From NCBI GenBank assembly GCA_964464435.1, contig CAYXGE010000026.1, forward strand, positions 1 to 22,379: DNA of 22,379 nt. The letters run 5' to 3'. This stretch comes from CAYXGE01 sp964464435 (GTDB taxonomy: Bacteria > Pseudomonadota > Gammaproteobacteria > Burkholderiales > Methylophilaceae). Positions 6,695 to 14,493 of the stretch are shown piece after piece. The first letter of the stretch is position 1. The number at the start of each line of letters is the position of its first letter. The position numbers were made by a program, and so were the translations under genes. Below the pieces are notes generated by a model. It was not told the origin of the DNA, ran no database searches, and was given only the letters and a program-made list of their open reading frames with translations.

Positions 6695-7651
6695 ATGACA
6701 CCTAATCGTTTAAATATCATATGCCTGTTGCTCTTTTTTGTAGCATCAAGCCCTCTTTTTGCGCAAGAAAATGTAATGCAAAATGAGGTCGTTGCTATTG
6801 AATCATCCAATGTACAGCCTTTACTTGAAAAAGCGTATGAATTAGAACGACAAGCAGAAAACATTGAAACTGCATGGCAAGCAGCAATCCATTATTGTGA
6901 AGCCTCGCGCATCGGCAGCACTGAAGCCATGTATCGTTTAGGTATGTTATACGCCTTTGGTAAAGGTGTTGAGCAAAACAGAGCATTAGCTGGGTCTTTA
7001 TTTTCTTTAGCGGCTGAACAAGGTCATCAGCAAGCACAAAATATGCTAGAAACTATTGATGCCTCAACTACAGAGTTGCCAGCATGTATTTTAGAAGCGG
7101 TAGTGCCAACTAAAGCAACTAAGCAACCACAAACTTTGGCATCAATAGAGCAAATCGCTGATAAACCTGCAAAGATTGATAGTGCAATAAAAATGTTACC
7201 AAAGAAAAAGCAGTGGTTAGTTGAGTTGGTCAATACCTTATCTGGCTGGTACAAAATAGACCCAAAATTGGTGTTTTCAATTATTTTGGTGGAATCTAAT
7301 TTTAACAGCGCTGCCACCTCCAATAAATCTGCCATGGGCTTAATGCAGTTAATACCTGAAACTGCAGAGCGGTTTAATGTCAAAAACGCGTATGATGCTT
7401 CACAAAATATTAAAGGTGGCTTGTCTTATTTGCGTTGGCTTTTGGCTTATTTTAAGGGCGATGTAAAATTAGCCGTTGCCGCCTACAATGCTGGTGAGGG
7501 CGCTGTGAATCGTTATCGTGGTATTCCACCTTATTCAGAAACTAAGCAATATGTAAAGCGCGTGATGGAGTTATACGAGCGTGAGGAACATCCTTTTGAT
7601 AGCGCTATTACCGCACCGTCACCGATGATGCATAAGATTAAAAAAGGATAG
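6695..7651 (+). CDS. Sel1-repeat lytic transglycosylase, complete paralogue
   Basis: 318 residues; complete counterpart of the gene at 3634. A signal peptide ends near Ala23 (PLFA). Sel1-like motifs occupy about residues 65-120 (YCEASRIGSTEAMYRLGML region). A low-complexity linker rich in Thr and Ala follows, and then an SLT domain from about 165 to 290 with the catalytic Glu200 in VESNF, GLMQLIP, the AAYNAGEGAV motif and the closing PPYSETKQYVKRV motif. All hallmarks of the family are present, so it should be active on peptidoglycan in the periplasm. Its domain order and linker match the truncated paralogue, pointing to a duplication. The next gene, yjbQ, begins 13 nt downstream and may be co-transcribed. 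Confidence 0.93.
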   Translation: MTPNRLNIICLLLFFVASSPLFAQENVMQNEVVAIESSNVQPLLEKAYELERQAENIETAWQAAIHYCEASRIGSTEAMYRLGMLYAFGKGVEQNRALAGSLFSLAAEQGHQQAQNMLETIDASTTELPACILEAVVPTKATKQPQTLASIEQIADKPAKIDSAIKMLPKKKQWLVELVNTLSGWYKIDPKLVFSIILVESNFNSAATSNKSAMGLMQLIPETAERFNVKNAYDASQNIKGGLSYLRWLLAYFKGDVKLAVAAYNAGEGAVNRYRGIPPYSETKQYVKRVMELYEREEHPFDSAITAPSPMMHKIKKG

Positions 7652-7664
7652 TGTTAACTTGAGT

Positions 7665-8087
7665 ATGCAACAATTTACACATGTTTTTCAGCAAAAAACG
7701 CAAGGCAGACGCTTGTATGACTTAACGCCAGAGGTGCTAGCATGGGCAAATAAGCTTGGCATAGTCACTGGGTTGTGTACCTTGTATATTCAGCACACCT
7801 CAGCAAGTTTGTTAATCAATGAAAATTATGACAGCGATGTGCTGGTAGATATGGAGCGTTTTTTTGCGCGCTTGGTGCCTGATGGCGATGCTTTGTTTAT
7901 TCATACTGCAGAAGGGCCAGACGATATGCCAGCACATGTGCGTTCGGCATTAACCCAAACTTCATTATCCATCCCAATTATTGAAGGCAAGCTGGCAATT
8001 GGTCAGTGGCAGGGTATCTTCTTGTATGAGCATCGCTTGATGCATCATACTAGACGTATCATCGGCCATGTGATTGGTGAATCTTAA
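7665..8087 (+). CDS. yjbQ: YjbQ/UPF0047 family protein
   Basis: 140 residues from the ATG at 7665. An in-frame TTG at 7659, 10 nt after an AAGGA at 7644-7648, is an alternative start. Family landmarks are all present: the QHTSASL strand, the N-E-N-x-D segment, the EGPDDMPAH metal-site-like motif, the GQWQGI turn and EHR near the C-terminus. The family forms small trimeric beta-barrels; the E. coli member can replace thiamin-phosphate synthase in certain mutants, but its normal role is not settled. The stop codon overlaps that of envC on the other strand in a shared TTAA at 8084-8087. Confidence 0.92.
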   Translation: MQQFTHVFQQKTQGRRLYDLTPEVLAWANKLGIVTGLCTLYIQHTSASLLINENYDSDVLVDMERFFARLVPDGDALFIHTAEGPDDMPAHVRSALTQTSLSIPIIEGKLAIGQWQGIFLYEHRLMHHTRRIIGHVIGES

Positions 8088-9385
8088 CGTAAGCTACTCC
8101 AAGCCATAGGGTCAAACGGGCGACTATGTTTTCGTAGCTCGTAGTACAAACCAGCACTGGCATTGCCGCCAGTATTTCCCACAGATGCTATGGTGTCACC
8201 CGCATTGACGCTTTCGCCTGCTTGTTTGAGTAGCGATTGATTGTTTCCGTATAAGCTCATGTAACCGCCGCCATGGTCAACAATAAGCAAATTGCCAAAC
8301 CCACGCATCCAGTCTGCAAACACGACTGTGCCACTAGCAATTGATTTAACCTCACTACCTTCGCTAGCTTTGATAAATAAACCTTTCCATGTGACACCAG
8401 TTTCTTGGCGAGGTGTACCAAAACGATTGCTAACGCTACCACGTACCGGTAATCTTAGCTTGCCTTTTAGGCTAGAAAAATGGCCACCACTACTGGTTTC
8501 TGAAGGTAATGCATCATTTTGTGCAACTACAGACTCTTGCTGAGGCGCTGTTTCTTCTGATGCGCTATCGGGTGATTGCTTGGTAGATTTTGTAGGGGTT
8601 GTTTTTTTCTTAATCGCCTTAGTTTCGGTCTTTTTCTTAGCTAATTTAGCTAATTTTTCAAATAATGTTGAAAGTTGCTTTTCATCACGCTTAAGTTTAT
8701 CAATTTCATTACGTTGCGCGGCAATCTTACTAGCCAGTGTTTTTAACACTTTGTCACGCTCTTGTTTTTGTAGCTCTAGGGCATGCTTTTCTTGCTCTTG
8801 TTGACTCTTAAGCGAGCTTATTTCAGTCAATGCAGAAGCCGTTTCTTGATTGAGTGCTGCGACATGCTGAATGTTTTGTTGAAGAGATTGAATGGACTCA
8901 GCGCGTGATTTTGCAATATAAGAAAAATAGTGCAATTCACGCGCAATATCATTGGCGTTTTCTTGTTGCAAAGCCACTTGTAAAAAGCTTGGCCGCCCTA
9001 CAATATATTGTCTGTATAGCTGTGCGCCAAGCAAGTTTTTTTGCGCATCGACTTTGGTTTCTAAGGTCGATTTTTTCTTATTGAGCTGTTTGAGTTGTGT
9101 TTCGCTTTGTTGATGTTTGGTTTGTAATTCATACAACTTACGGTTAGCTTCACTGATCGCTGTTTCGCTTTGTTTTAACTCATCAGCCGCTTCTTTATGT
9201 GCGCTTTGTGAGGCGTTGAGTTCGTTTTTCAGTGACTCAATCTTATTTTTAATATCTTCTAGCTCTTGCTTGCTAGGTGCTGGCCTGCTTTTATCACCTG
9301 CATAGCTTTGACCAGCGTTGAGTAATGACAAAGCTGCAATAAGGCAGCATGTGAGGCAGACAAGTTGAGTGCGCTTATATTGCAT
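8084..9385 (-). CDS. envC: Murein hydrolase activator EnvC
   Basis: 433 residues on the minus strand. A signal peptide ends near residue 29 (SYA, then GDKS). Residues about 35-245 form a long charged coiled coil, followed by a Lys/Thr/Ser-rich linker and a C-terminal LytM (peptidase M23-like) domain at about 305-433. The zinc and catalytic positions of active LytM enzymes are replaced: the usual HxGxD is WKGLF here, and the usual HLH before the final strand is GLYY. This is the known state of EnvC, which does not cut peptidoglycan itself but, in E. coli, activates the amidases AmiA and AmiB under FtsEX control at the division site. The gene starts 14 nt after gpmI, an old gpmI-envC pairing that supports co-transcription. 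Confidence 0.93.
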   Translation of the reverse strand: MQYKRTQLVCLTCCLIAALSLLNAGQSYAGDKSRPAPSKQELEDIKNKIESLKNELNASQSAHKEAADELKQSETAISEANRKLYELQTKHQQSETQLKQLNKKKSTLETKVDAQKNLLGAQLYRQYIVGRPSFLQVALQQENANDIARELHYFSYIAKSRAESIQSLQQNIQHVAALNQETASALTEISSLKSQQEQEKHALELQKQERDKVLKTLASKIAAQRNEIDKLKRDEKQLSTLFEKLAKLAKKKTETKAIKKKTTPTKSTKQSPDSASEETAPQQESVVAQNDALPSETSSGGHFSSLKGKLRLPVRGSVSNRFGTPRQETGVTWKGLFIKASEGSEVKSIASGTVVFADWMRGFGNLLIVDHGGGYMSLYGNNQSLLKQAGESVNAGDTIASVGNTGGNASAGLYYELRKHSRPFDPMAWSSLR

Positions 9386-9399
9386 TAGTAGCCGTAATT

Positions 9400-10938
9400 T
9401 TATAAAAACTCAATCAGTGCTTTACCAGTCATTTCAGGGGGTTGTGGCACGCCCATCATTTTTAAAAGTGTAGGTGCTAAATCGGAGAGTGCCCCGGTGT
9501 CTGCCAATCTTGCACTTCGCCCCACATAAATCATAGGTACTAAATTGGTGGTATGTTGCGTATGTGGTTGTTGATTTTTGCCGTCATACATCGATTCAGC
9601 ATTGCCGTGGTCAGCAGTAATAATGACCTCGCCGCCTATGCTTTGCATGGCATTGACAACGCGCCCAAGGCAGGTGTCTAAGGTTTCAACCGCTTGTATT
9701 GCAGCTTGCAAATTACCTGTATGGCCGACCATGTCACAATTGGCAAAGTTACAAATAATGGCATGATATTGCTGACTTAAAATAGCTTGTTCCAGTTTGT
9801 CAGTCACTTCAGGCGCGCTCATCTCAGGCTGTAAATCGTAAGTGGCTACCTTAGGAGAAGGCACTAAAATACGGTCTTCCCCAGTAAATACGGTTTCTTC
9901 ACCGCCATTAAAAAAGAAGGTAACGTGAGGATATTTCTCGGTTTCAGCAATACGAAGCTGTTTTAAGCCCAGTGCTGAAACATATTCACCAAAAGTGTTG
10001 CGTACTTCTTGTGGTGGAAATAGCGCTTCGGCTTTCGTTTCTTTCCTGTCATACATAGTGAGTGTAAAGTAAGCCGCTAGTTTAGGCACGTGACGACGAT
10101 GAAAACCATCAAACGTATCTGCTAAAAAAGCATGCGTAATTTGACGTGCGCGGTCTGAACGAAAGTTCATAAATACCACCACATCATCATCTTCTAAATG
10201 TACCTTTGCTTCACCAACTTTGCGAATGGCTGTAGTTTTTACAAACTCATCATTTTCACCACGGGCGTAGGCATCTTCTAGCCCTTGTAATGCAGTGTCT
10301 GCGGTAAACTCACCTTCACCTTCGGTAAATAGTTGGTAGGCAAGCTCAACCCTTGGCCAGCGCTTATCTCTGTCCATGCCATAAAATCGACCACTAATGG
10401 AAGCAATTCTGCCAGTAGAAGCCTTACATTTTTCTTCCAAGGCTTTAATATATGGCGCAGCACTCACTGGTGGTGTGTCACGACCATCTAGGAATGCATG
10501 CACATAGACACGTTCTAAACCATGTTTAGCTGCCATTTCGAGCATGGCGTGAATATGGTCTTGGTGACTATGCACGCCGCCATCAGAAAGTAAGCCAAAA
10601 ATATGCAAGGCTTTACCAGATTTTTTTAATGCATGTAATGCGGGAGAAAGTCTGCTATGTTGATAAAACTCACCTGAGCTAATGCTTAAGTTAATACGCT
10701 CAAAGTCCTGATATACGATGCGACCTGCGCCAATATTAAGATGCCCCACTTCTGAGTTGCCCATTTGACCATCAGGTAAGCCAACATAATGCTCTGAGGC
10801 ATTTATTAACATATTGGGATAATTGCTTTTTAAAGCATCTAAGTTGGGGGTGTTGGCTTGCGCAATTGCGTTGTTTTCTAGCTCTTGGCTGTAGCCAAAG
10901 CCATCTAAAATAACTAAAAGTACGGGTGTGGTGTTCAT
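9400..10938 (-). CDS. gpmI: 2,3-bisphosphoglycerate-independent phosphoglycerate mutase
   Basis: 512 residues, the usual length. It interconverts 3- and 2-phosphoglycerate in glycolysis and gluconeogenesis using two manganese ions. Visible landmarks are ILDGFG at residues 10-15, whose Asp12 binds metal; the phosphate-accepting Ser62 in GQMGNSEVGH; the HAFLDGRDTPP motif; NFRSDRARQ; the FANCDMVGHTG motif; and ITADHGNAE near the C-terminus. The reading frame is intact from the ATG at 10936-10938 to the TAA at 9400-9402. It is the first gene of the gpmI-envC pair and is divergent from yibN. Confidence 0.97.
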   Translation of the reverse strand: MNTTPVLLVILDGFGYSQELENNAIAQANTPNLDALKSNYPNMLINASEHYVGLPDGQMGNSEVGHLNIGAGRIVYQDFERINLSISSGEFYQHSRLSPALHALKKSGKALHIFGLLSDGGVHSHQDHIHAMLEMAAKHGLERVYVHAFLDGRDTPPVSAAPYIKALEEKCKASTGRIASISGRFYGMDRDKRWPRVELAYQLFTEGEGEFTADTALQGLEDAYARGENDEFVKTTAIRKVGEAKVHLEDDDVVVFMNFRSDRARQITHAFLADTFDGFHRRHVPKLAAYFTLTMYDRKETKAEALFPPQEVRNTFGEYVSALGLKQLRIAETEKYPHVTFFFNGGEETVFTGEDRILVPSPKVATYDLQPEMSAPEVTDKLEQAILSQQYHAIICNFANCDMVGHTGNLQAAIQAVETLDTCLGRVVNAMQSIGGEVIITADHGNAESMYDGKNQQPHTQHTTNLVPMIYVGRSARLADTGALSDLAPTLLKMMGVPQPPEMTGKALIEFL

Positions 10939-10972
10939 TGACTTAAACCTTAAAAAAACCGAGTTGCATGCC

Positions 10973-10985
10973 TATACATTGTATA
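10973..10985. repeat. Interrupted palindrome in the gpmI/yibN divergent spacer
   Basis: TATACA and TGTATA flank a single T (10973-10985) and form a perfect dyad. It overlaps the putative -10 element TATAAT of yibN and could serve as a regulator site for either gene, or simply reflect two opposed AT-rich -10 boxes. Confidence 0.3.
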
Positions 10986-10987
10986 AT
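10982..10987 (+). promoter_or_regulatory. Putative -10 element for yibN-grxC
   Basis: TATAAT at 10982-10987 is a perfect -10 hexamer, but no good -35 hexamer sits 16-18 nt upstream; TTGCAT at 10964-10969 is too close (12-nt spacer). If used, transcription starts near 10994, after the most upstream in-frame ATG (10968), which supports the later start codon chosen for yibN. Confidence 0.4.
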
Positions 10988-11024
10988 AGTTACTGATTTG
11001 TCACATGCTATGGTGAGGGTAAAA

Positions 11025-11444
11025 TTGAAGTTTTTAATAGATAATATTTTTTTGGTGGGCTTGGTCATTGGTTCAGGTGTTTTATTAATTTGGCCTCTGA
11101 TTACTGGCGCATCGCGCGGAATTAAAACCATTTCACCAGCGCAAGCGGTGTTGTTAATCAATCGTGAGCATGCAACGGTGCTAGATGTTCGCGATGATGC
11201 AGAATATGCAACTGGACATATTTTGGATGCAAAGCATATTACACTTAGTGAGTTGGAGGCCAAAGTAGAATCACTCAGTGCGCAAAAACAAAAGCCGTTA
11301 ATTGTGCATTGTCAATCGGGTATGCGCTCTGCCAAAGCCTGTACGATACTTCGCAAACATGGGTTTGAACAATTGCATGAATTAGAAGGTGGCATTTTGG
11401 CCTGGGAAAAAGCCAATTTACCAATAATAAAAGCATCCACTTAA
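11025..11444 (+). CDS. yibN: Membrane-anchored rhodanese-like protein YibN
   Basis: 139 residues from the TTG at 11025. This start was chosen because GAGGG (11015-11019) lies 5 nt upstream and because the N-terminus (MKFLIDN then a hydrophobic span) matches the usual shape of the family; ATGs at 10968 and 11010 are in frame but less likely. Residues about 7-25 form one membrane anchor. A cytoplasmic rhodanese domain follows with the active-site loop CQSGMRS, its Cys able to carry a sulfane sulfur, and the ELEGGILAW motif. The physiological acceptor is unknown. The gene is followed 25 nt later by grxC, an arrangement also seen in enterobacteria (yibN-grxC-secB-gpsA). Confidence 0.9.
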   Translation: MKFLIDNIFLVGLVIGSGVLLIWPLITGASRGIKTISPAQAVLLINREHATVLDVRDDAEYATGHILDAKHITLSELEAKVESLSAQKQKPLIVHCQSGMRSAKACTILRKHGFEQLHELEGGILAWEKANLPIIKAST

Positions 11445-11469
11445 CGCGATATATAGAAAGACACGATAC

Positions 11470-11739
11470 ATGTCTAAGATTGTAATGTACACCAGCGCCT
11501 ATTGCCCTTACTGCATGAATGCTGAACGACTTTTGAACAGCAAAGGCATTACTGATATAGAGAAACTGCGCGTGGATGAGCAACCTAATTTACGTGAAGA
11601 AATGATAGAGAAAACGGGGCGCAGAACTGTGCCTCAGATTTATATTGGTGATACCCATGTAGGCGGTTTTGATGATTTGCGCGCCCTTGATTTGGCTGGA
11701 GGTTTAGACCCATTATTGGCTAGCGTATCAAAAAACTAA
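11470..11739 (+). CDS. grxC: Glutaredoxin 3
   Basis: 89 residues, the normal size for GrxC. It uses glutathione to reduce protein and mixed disulfides in the cytoplasm. The active site CPYC lies at residues 12-15; the cis-proline TVPQIYI and the glutathione-binding GGFDDLRAL motif follow. The start ATG at 11470 is preceded by GAAAG rather than a strong Shine-Dalgarno. It sits between yibN and secB. Confidence 0.95.
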   Translation: MSKIVMYTSAYCPYCMNAERLLNSKGITDIEKLRVDEQPNLREEMIEKTGRRTVPQIYIGDTHVGGFDDLRALDLAGGLDPLLASVSKN

Positions 11740-11865
11740 TTGCGGGTTTTAAAGCGTTGCGTAAACGGTTAAAATGCTAGGGTTTTGTGAATTTATTAAT
11801 CTTATTGACATACGTAGCAAACATAATGCGCACGTATATATTTATTTAACTTGTTAGGAAAAAAA

Positions 11866-12351
11866 ATGGCAGAAGAGAAAAGTAACGGTCTGGATGAAGC
11901 AGTGAATGGTGAGCAAACGCCACCAGTGTTTAGCATTGAAAAGCTGTATGTAAAAGACATGTCGCTTGAGATTCCTAACGCACCGCAAGTTTTTATGCAA
12001 CGTGAAGCACCACAAGTGGGCATTGAGTTAGCGAATGCTGCATCAAAAATTGATGAAGGTATTTTTCAGGTAACCATTACCGTGACCGTAACATCAAAAA
12101 TTGAAGATAAAACAGTATTCTTGGCTGAAGTGGCACAAGCAGGTATATTCCAAATTCGCAATTTACCAGAAGAAAATTTAGAAATTATTTTGGCGGTCAC
12201 TTGCCCAAATATCTTGTTCCCATATGCACGTGAAGCGATTTCTGACATGGTGACACGTGGTGGTTTTGCGCCAGTATTGCTCAACCCAATTAACTTTGAA
12301 GCACTATACGCGCAACAAAAACAACAACAAGCTCAACAGCAACAACAATAA
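11866..12351 (+). CDS. secB: Protein-export chaperone SecB
   Basis: 161 residues from the ATG at 11866, which has AGGA at 11856-11859; an in-frame TTG at 11851 is less likely. SecB is a tetrameric cytoplasmic chaperone that keeps precursors unfolded and hands them to SecA. Typical features are the FSIEKLYVKDMSLEIP segment, the VTVT strands, the CPNILFPYAREAIS motif and the GGFAPVLLNPINF motif. The C-terminal tail is almost entirely glutamine, coded by a CAA-rich run at 12313-12348. The tail is the part that contacts SecA in studied species and varies in sequence. The next gene starts 7 nt later, suggesting coupling. Confidence 0.96.
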   Translation: MAEEKSNGLDEAVNGEQTPPVFSIEKLYVKDMSLEIPNAPQVFMQREAPQVGIELANAASKIDEGIFQVTITVTVTSKIEDKTVFLAEVAQAGIFQIRNLPEENLEIILAVTCPNILFPYAREAISDMVTRGGFAPVLLNPINFEALYAQQKQQQAQQQQQ

Positions 12352-12358
12352 GTTATTG

Positions 12359-12811
12359 ATGCTCAAACATCCTGCCTTAGTCATACTGATGGTGTTATGC
12401 ACTGCGTTAGTGTCAAATGTGGCACTAGCGTTAGAGTTTAAATCTGTTCAAGTTGCTAAGGCAGTGTTGTATGACGCGCCCTCGTTTAGCGCTAATAAAA
12501 CCATTATTCTGCATCAAGGGTATCCTGTTGAGGTAATTGTCAATTTAGGGGCTTGGATAAAAGTCCGCGATGCACAAGGCAGTTTAAACTGGATAGAAGC
12601 TAAGTTATTGAGCCCAAAGCGTACCTTGTTGGTAGTGCAAAATTTAGACATTAAACAAGCGCCCAATGAGACTGCGAGCAAGCTCGCTAGTGTGGATAAA
12701 GAAGTTTTACTGGAGTTGGTCGCTGTCGATAGTAATGCAGCATGGGTGCAAGTACGTCATCCTAGTGGCGTACAGGGTTATGTGCAGTCCAGCTTGGTAT
12801 GGGGCTTATGA
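12359..12811 (+). CDS. Exported SH3-domain protein
   Basis: 150 residues from the ATG at 12359; a longer in-frame reading beginning inside secB (12257) is rejected because a clean signal peptide starts at this ATG. Residues 1-24 are that signal (ALA before the cut). The mature part holds two tandem bacterial SH3-like units, each with an A-x-x-x-x-A-P segment, a G/V-rich strand and an aromatic-x-x-V motif ending in W-I-E or G-Y-V-Q. Such domains often bind cell-wall peptides or proteins in the periplasm. There is no catalytic domain. The stop codon TGA overlaps the gpsA start as ATGA. The domain call is sound; the function is unknown. Confidence 0.85.
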   Translation: MLKHPALVILMVLCTALVSNVALALEFKSVQVAKAVLYDAPSFSANKTIILHQGYPVEVIVNLGAWIKVRDAQGSLNWIEAKLLSPKRTLLVVQNLDIKQAPNETASKLASVDKEVLLELVAVDSNAAWVQVRHPSGVQGYVQSSLVWGL

Positions 12812-13803
12812 AGGTTACGGTTTTAGGTGCGGGCGCTTGGGGTACTGCCCTCGCTATGCAGGTCAGTAAACGCCATCAGGTCACGTTGTGGGCGCGCAAC
12901 CAACTACATGTGTCTGCCATGCGAGAAGCACGTGCTAACCATGAATATTTAGGCGACTATAGTTTTGGCGATCAGCTAAAGCTCGAAGATAATCTCAATA
13001 AAGCACTCATTGATGCTGATTTAATTGTGTCAGTCGTGCCGTCTTCAGGTTTTAGGGCTATTCTTAAAGAAATTAAAGGTATCAATGCACAAGTGCCTGT
13101 TGTATGGGCTTCTAAAGGGCTAGAGCCCAGCACAGCTAAGTTGGCCTATGAAGTTGCGCAAGAAGAATTGGGTAGTGGAAAAACGCAAGCATGGGGTGTG
13201 CTATCGGGTCCGAGTTTTGCTGTTGAATTAGTGAAAGATTTACCCACAGCAGTGACCGTGGCAACGACCACAGAAGCACTTGCACAGCAGGTAGCTGAGG
13301 CTTTGCACGGCGGAAACTTCAGAATATATACCACCGATGATGTGATAGGTGTATGCGTAGGCGGGGCACTTAAAAACGTAATGGCAATTGCTGCAGGCAT
13401 TTCCGATGGCATGCAATTTGGCAGTAATGCTAGAGCAGCCATGATGACCCGTGGTTTGGCAGAAATGACCAGATTTGGCTTAGCACTTGGGGGGAAACGC
13501 GAAACCTTTATGGGCTTGGCTGGCGCTGGCGATTTAATCTTAACCTGCACAGGAGAATATTCGCGCAACCGCGAAGTAGGCATTCGTCTTGCCCAAGGAC
13601 AAACGCTTGAAACCATTTTGCGCGAGCTTGGGCATGTAGCAGAAGGCGTGCACACTGCGCGTGAAGTTGCCAATCGGGCGCAACTATTGGGGGTTGAAAT
13701 GCCCATCACGCATGAAGTCAATCAAGTGCTTAGTTATGGGGCATCGCCCAAAGATGCTGTAGAACGACTACTAGGGCGAGAGCAAAAACCAGAAGTCGTT
13801 TAA
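12808..13803 (+). CDS. gpsA: NAD(P)-dependent glycerol-3-phosphate dehydrogenase
   Basis: 331 residues from the ATG at 12808, overlapping the preceding stop by ATGA; an ATG at 12799 would add three residues. It reduces dihydroxyacetone phosphate to sn-glycerol-3-phosphate, the backbone of phospholipids. The nucleotide-binding loop VLGAGAWGTALA is at residues 4-15. The SVVPS and WASKGLE segments, the SGPSFA motif, the catalytic lysine in GGALKNVMAIAAG, and the arginine-bearing GEYSRNREVG all follow. The frame is complete, ending at the TAA at 13801-13803. It is the last gene of the yibN-grxC-secB run before the third gap. Confidence 0.97.
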   Translation: MKVTVLGAGAWGTALAMQVSKRHQVTLWARNQLHVSAMREARANHEYLGDYSFGDQLKLEDNLNKALIDADLIVSVVPSSGFRAILKEIKGINAQVPVVWASKGLEPSTAKLAYEVAQEELGSGKTQAWGVLSGPSFAVELVKDLPTAVTVATTTEALAQQVAEALHGGNFRIYTTDDVIGVCVGGALKNVMAIAAGISDGMQFGSNARAAMMTRGLAEMTRFGLALGGKRETFMGLAGAGDLILTCTGEYSRNREVGIRLAQGQTLETILRELGHVAEGVHTAREVANRAQLLGVEMPITHEVNQVLSYGASPKDAVERLLGREQKPEVV

Positions 13804-13823
13804 ACATGACCACAATTTTTTAC

Positions 13824-13923
13824 NNNNNNNNNNNNNNNNNNNNNNNNNNNNNNNNNNNNNNNNNNNNNNNNNNNNNNNNNNNNNNNNNNNNNNNNNNNNN
13901 NNNNNNNNNNNNNNNNNNNNNNN
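13824..13923. other. Assembly gap (100 N) after gpsA
   Basis: Exactly 100 N. The 18 nt before it open an ATG frame (13806, M-T-T-I-F-Y) with no clear Shine-Dalgarno. A short T-run follows the gap at 13924-13929. A plus-strand gene may be hidden here, but this cannot be decided from the sequence. Confidence 0.97.
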
Positions 13924-13929
13924 TTTTTT

Positions 13930-14421
13930 CTAATAGACATGCGGTCTATGACGACGATCAGGTCGTTGTCTTTTATTGCTATGATTTTCAATAATCTCTT
14001 TTGCCGCGCCAAAAAAGGTACGTCTATCGGTCATGCGGCGGTCATCGTGACGGGTAAACTTACACTGACACTTTCTCACATTACATCCTGTGAGCGGCAG
14101 TAATGGCGCCTCGCTCAGTAAAATGGGTTTGCTGCCAAGGGCACGTACTTGCTCACAAGTTTGCGTGCCAGTCTTTATAACTACGCAACGATATGGTGGA
14201 GGTTCATTTTTATTAATGGATTTTTCAGTGGCTTGATTAAGTTGATTAGCACCATTACTAAAAAGCCTATTTTTTTCAATATCTTGTGATTTGTTAACAA
14301 GAACATTAAACGGTTTTATAGGCGCTAGTTGAGATTGTTTTTCATGCTCTTTTTTTACGTACCATAAATAACCAAGCACAATTGCCAAGATAAAGAGCGC
14401 AAATATAATATCTGTTAACAC
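13930..14421 (-). CDS. Membrane-anchored cysteine- and DRR-rich hypothetical protein
   Basis: 163 residues on the minus strand. Residues about 3-21 form one hydrophobic anchor, probably placing a short N-terminus outside and the rest in the cytoplasm. A variable polar linker to about residue 75 is followed by a compact region with five cysteines (RCVVI, TCEQ, and GCNVRKCQCKF) and then His-Asp-Asp-Arg-Arg, Asp-Arg-Arg and a second Asp-Arg-Arg near the end. The Cys set could hold metal or disulfides. The pattern recalls a conserved betaproteobacterial family without known function. It is convergent with gpsA and may share transcription with trmL upstream. No function is claimed. Confidence 0.8.
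   Translation of the reverse strand: MLTDIIFALFILAIVLGYLWYVKKEHEKQSQLAPIKPFNVLVNKSQDIEKNRLFSNGANQLNQATEKSINKNEPPPYRCVVIKTGTQTCEQVRALGSKPILLSEAPLLPLTGCNVRKCQCKFTRHDDRRMTDRRTFFGAAKEIIENHSNKRQRPDRRHRPHVY
13950..13974 (+). terminator. Possible plus-strand terminator within the end of the convergent gene
   Basis: GACGACGA (13950-13957) pairs with TCGTTGTC (13963-13970), one G-T pair, around a 5-nt loop, followed directly by TTTT at 13971-13974. In the plus direction this has the form of an intrinsic terminator for gpsA or for a gene hidden in the gap. It lies inside the last codons of the minus-strand gene, so its arms also encode Arg/Asp-rich residues. Confidence 0.4.
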
Positions 14422-14493
14422 AATGTTATGACCTGATTAAATCCATATATTTTATTTTCGGCATTAAAATATCATAATTTAACTGGCCTGACA

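Noticed and set aside
11805..11827. TTGACA at 11805 and CATAAT at 11822 as a secB promoter
   Set aside because: The spacer is only 11 nt, too short for a standard promoter, and no alternative -10 at 16-18 nt is present.
12313..12348. CAA-rich run at the end of secB as a regulatory repeat
   Set aside because: It simply encodes the glutamine tail of SecB; interruptions by AAA, GCT and CAG make it a poor slippage tract.
12257..12358. Upstream extension of the SH3-protein frame into secB
   Set aside because: Low-complexity Asn/Lys sequence from the CAA run in another frame; a proper signal peptide begins at 12359.
13146..13721. Minus-strand frame of 191 codons opposite gpsA
   Set aside because: Shadow of gpsA; composition (Ser/Pro/Ala/Cys-rich) is typical of antisense frames and the plus strand encodes clear GpsA motifs.
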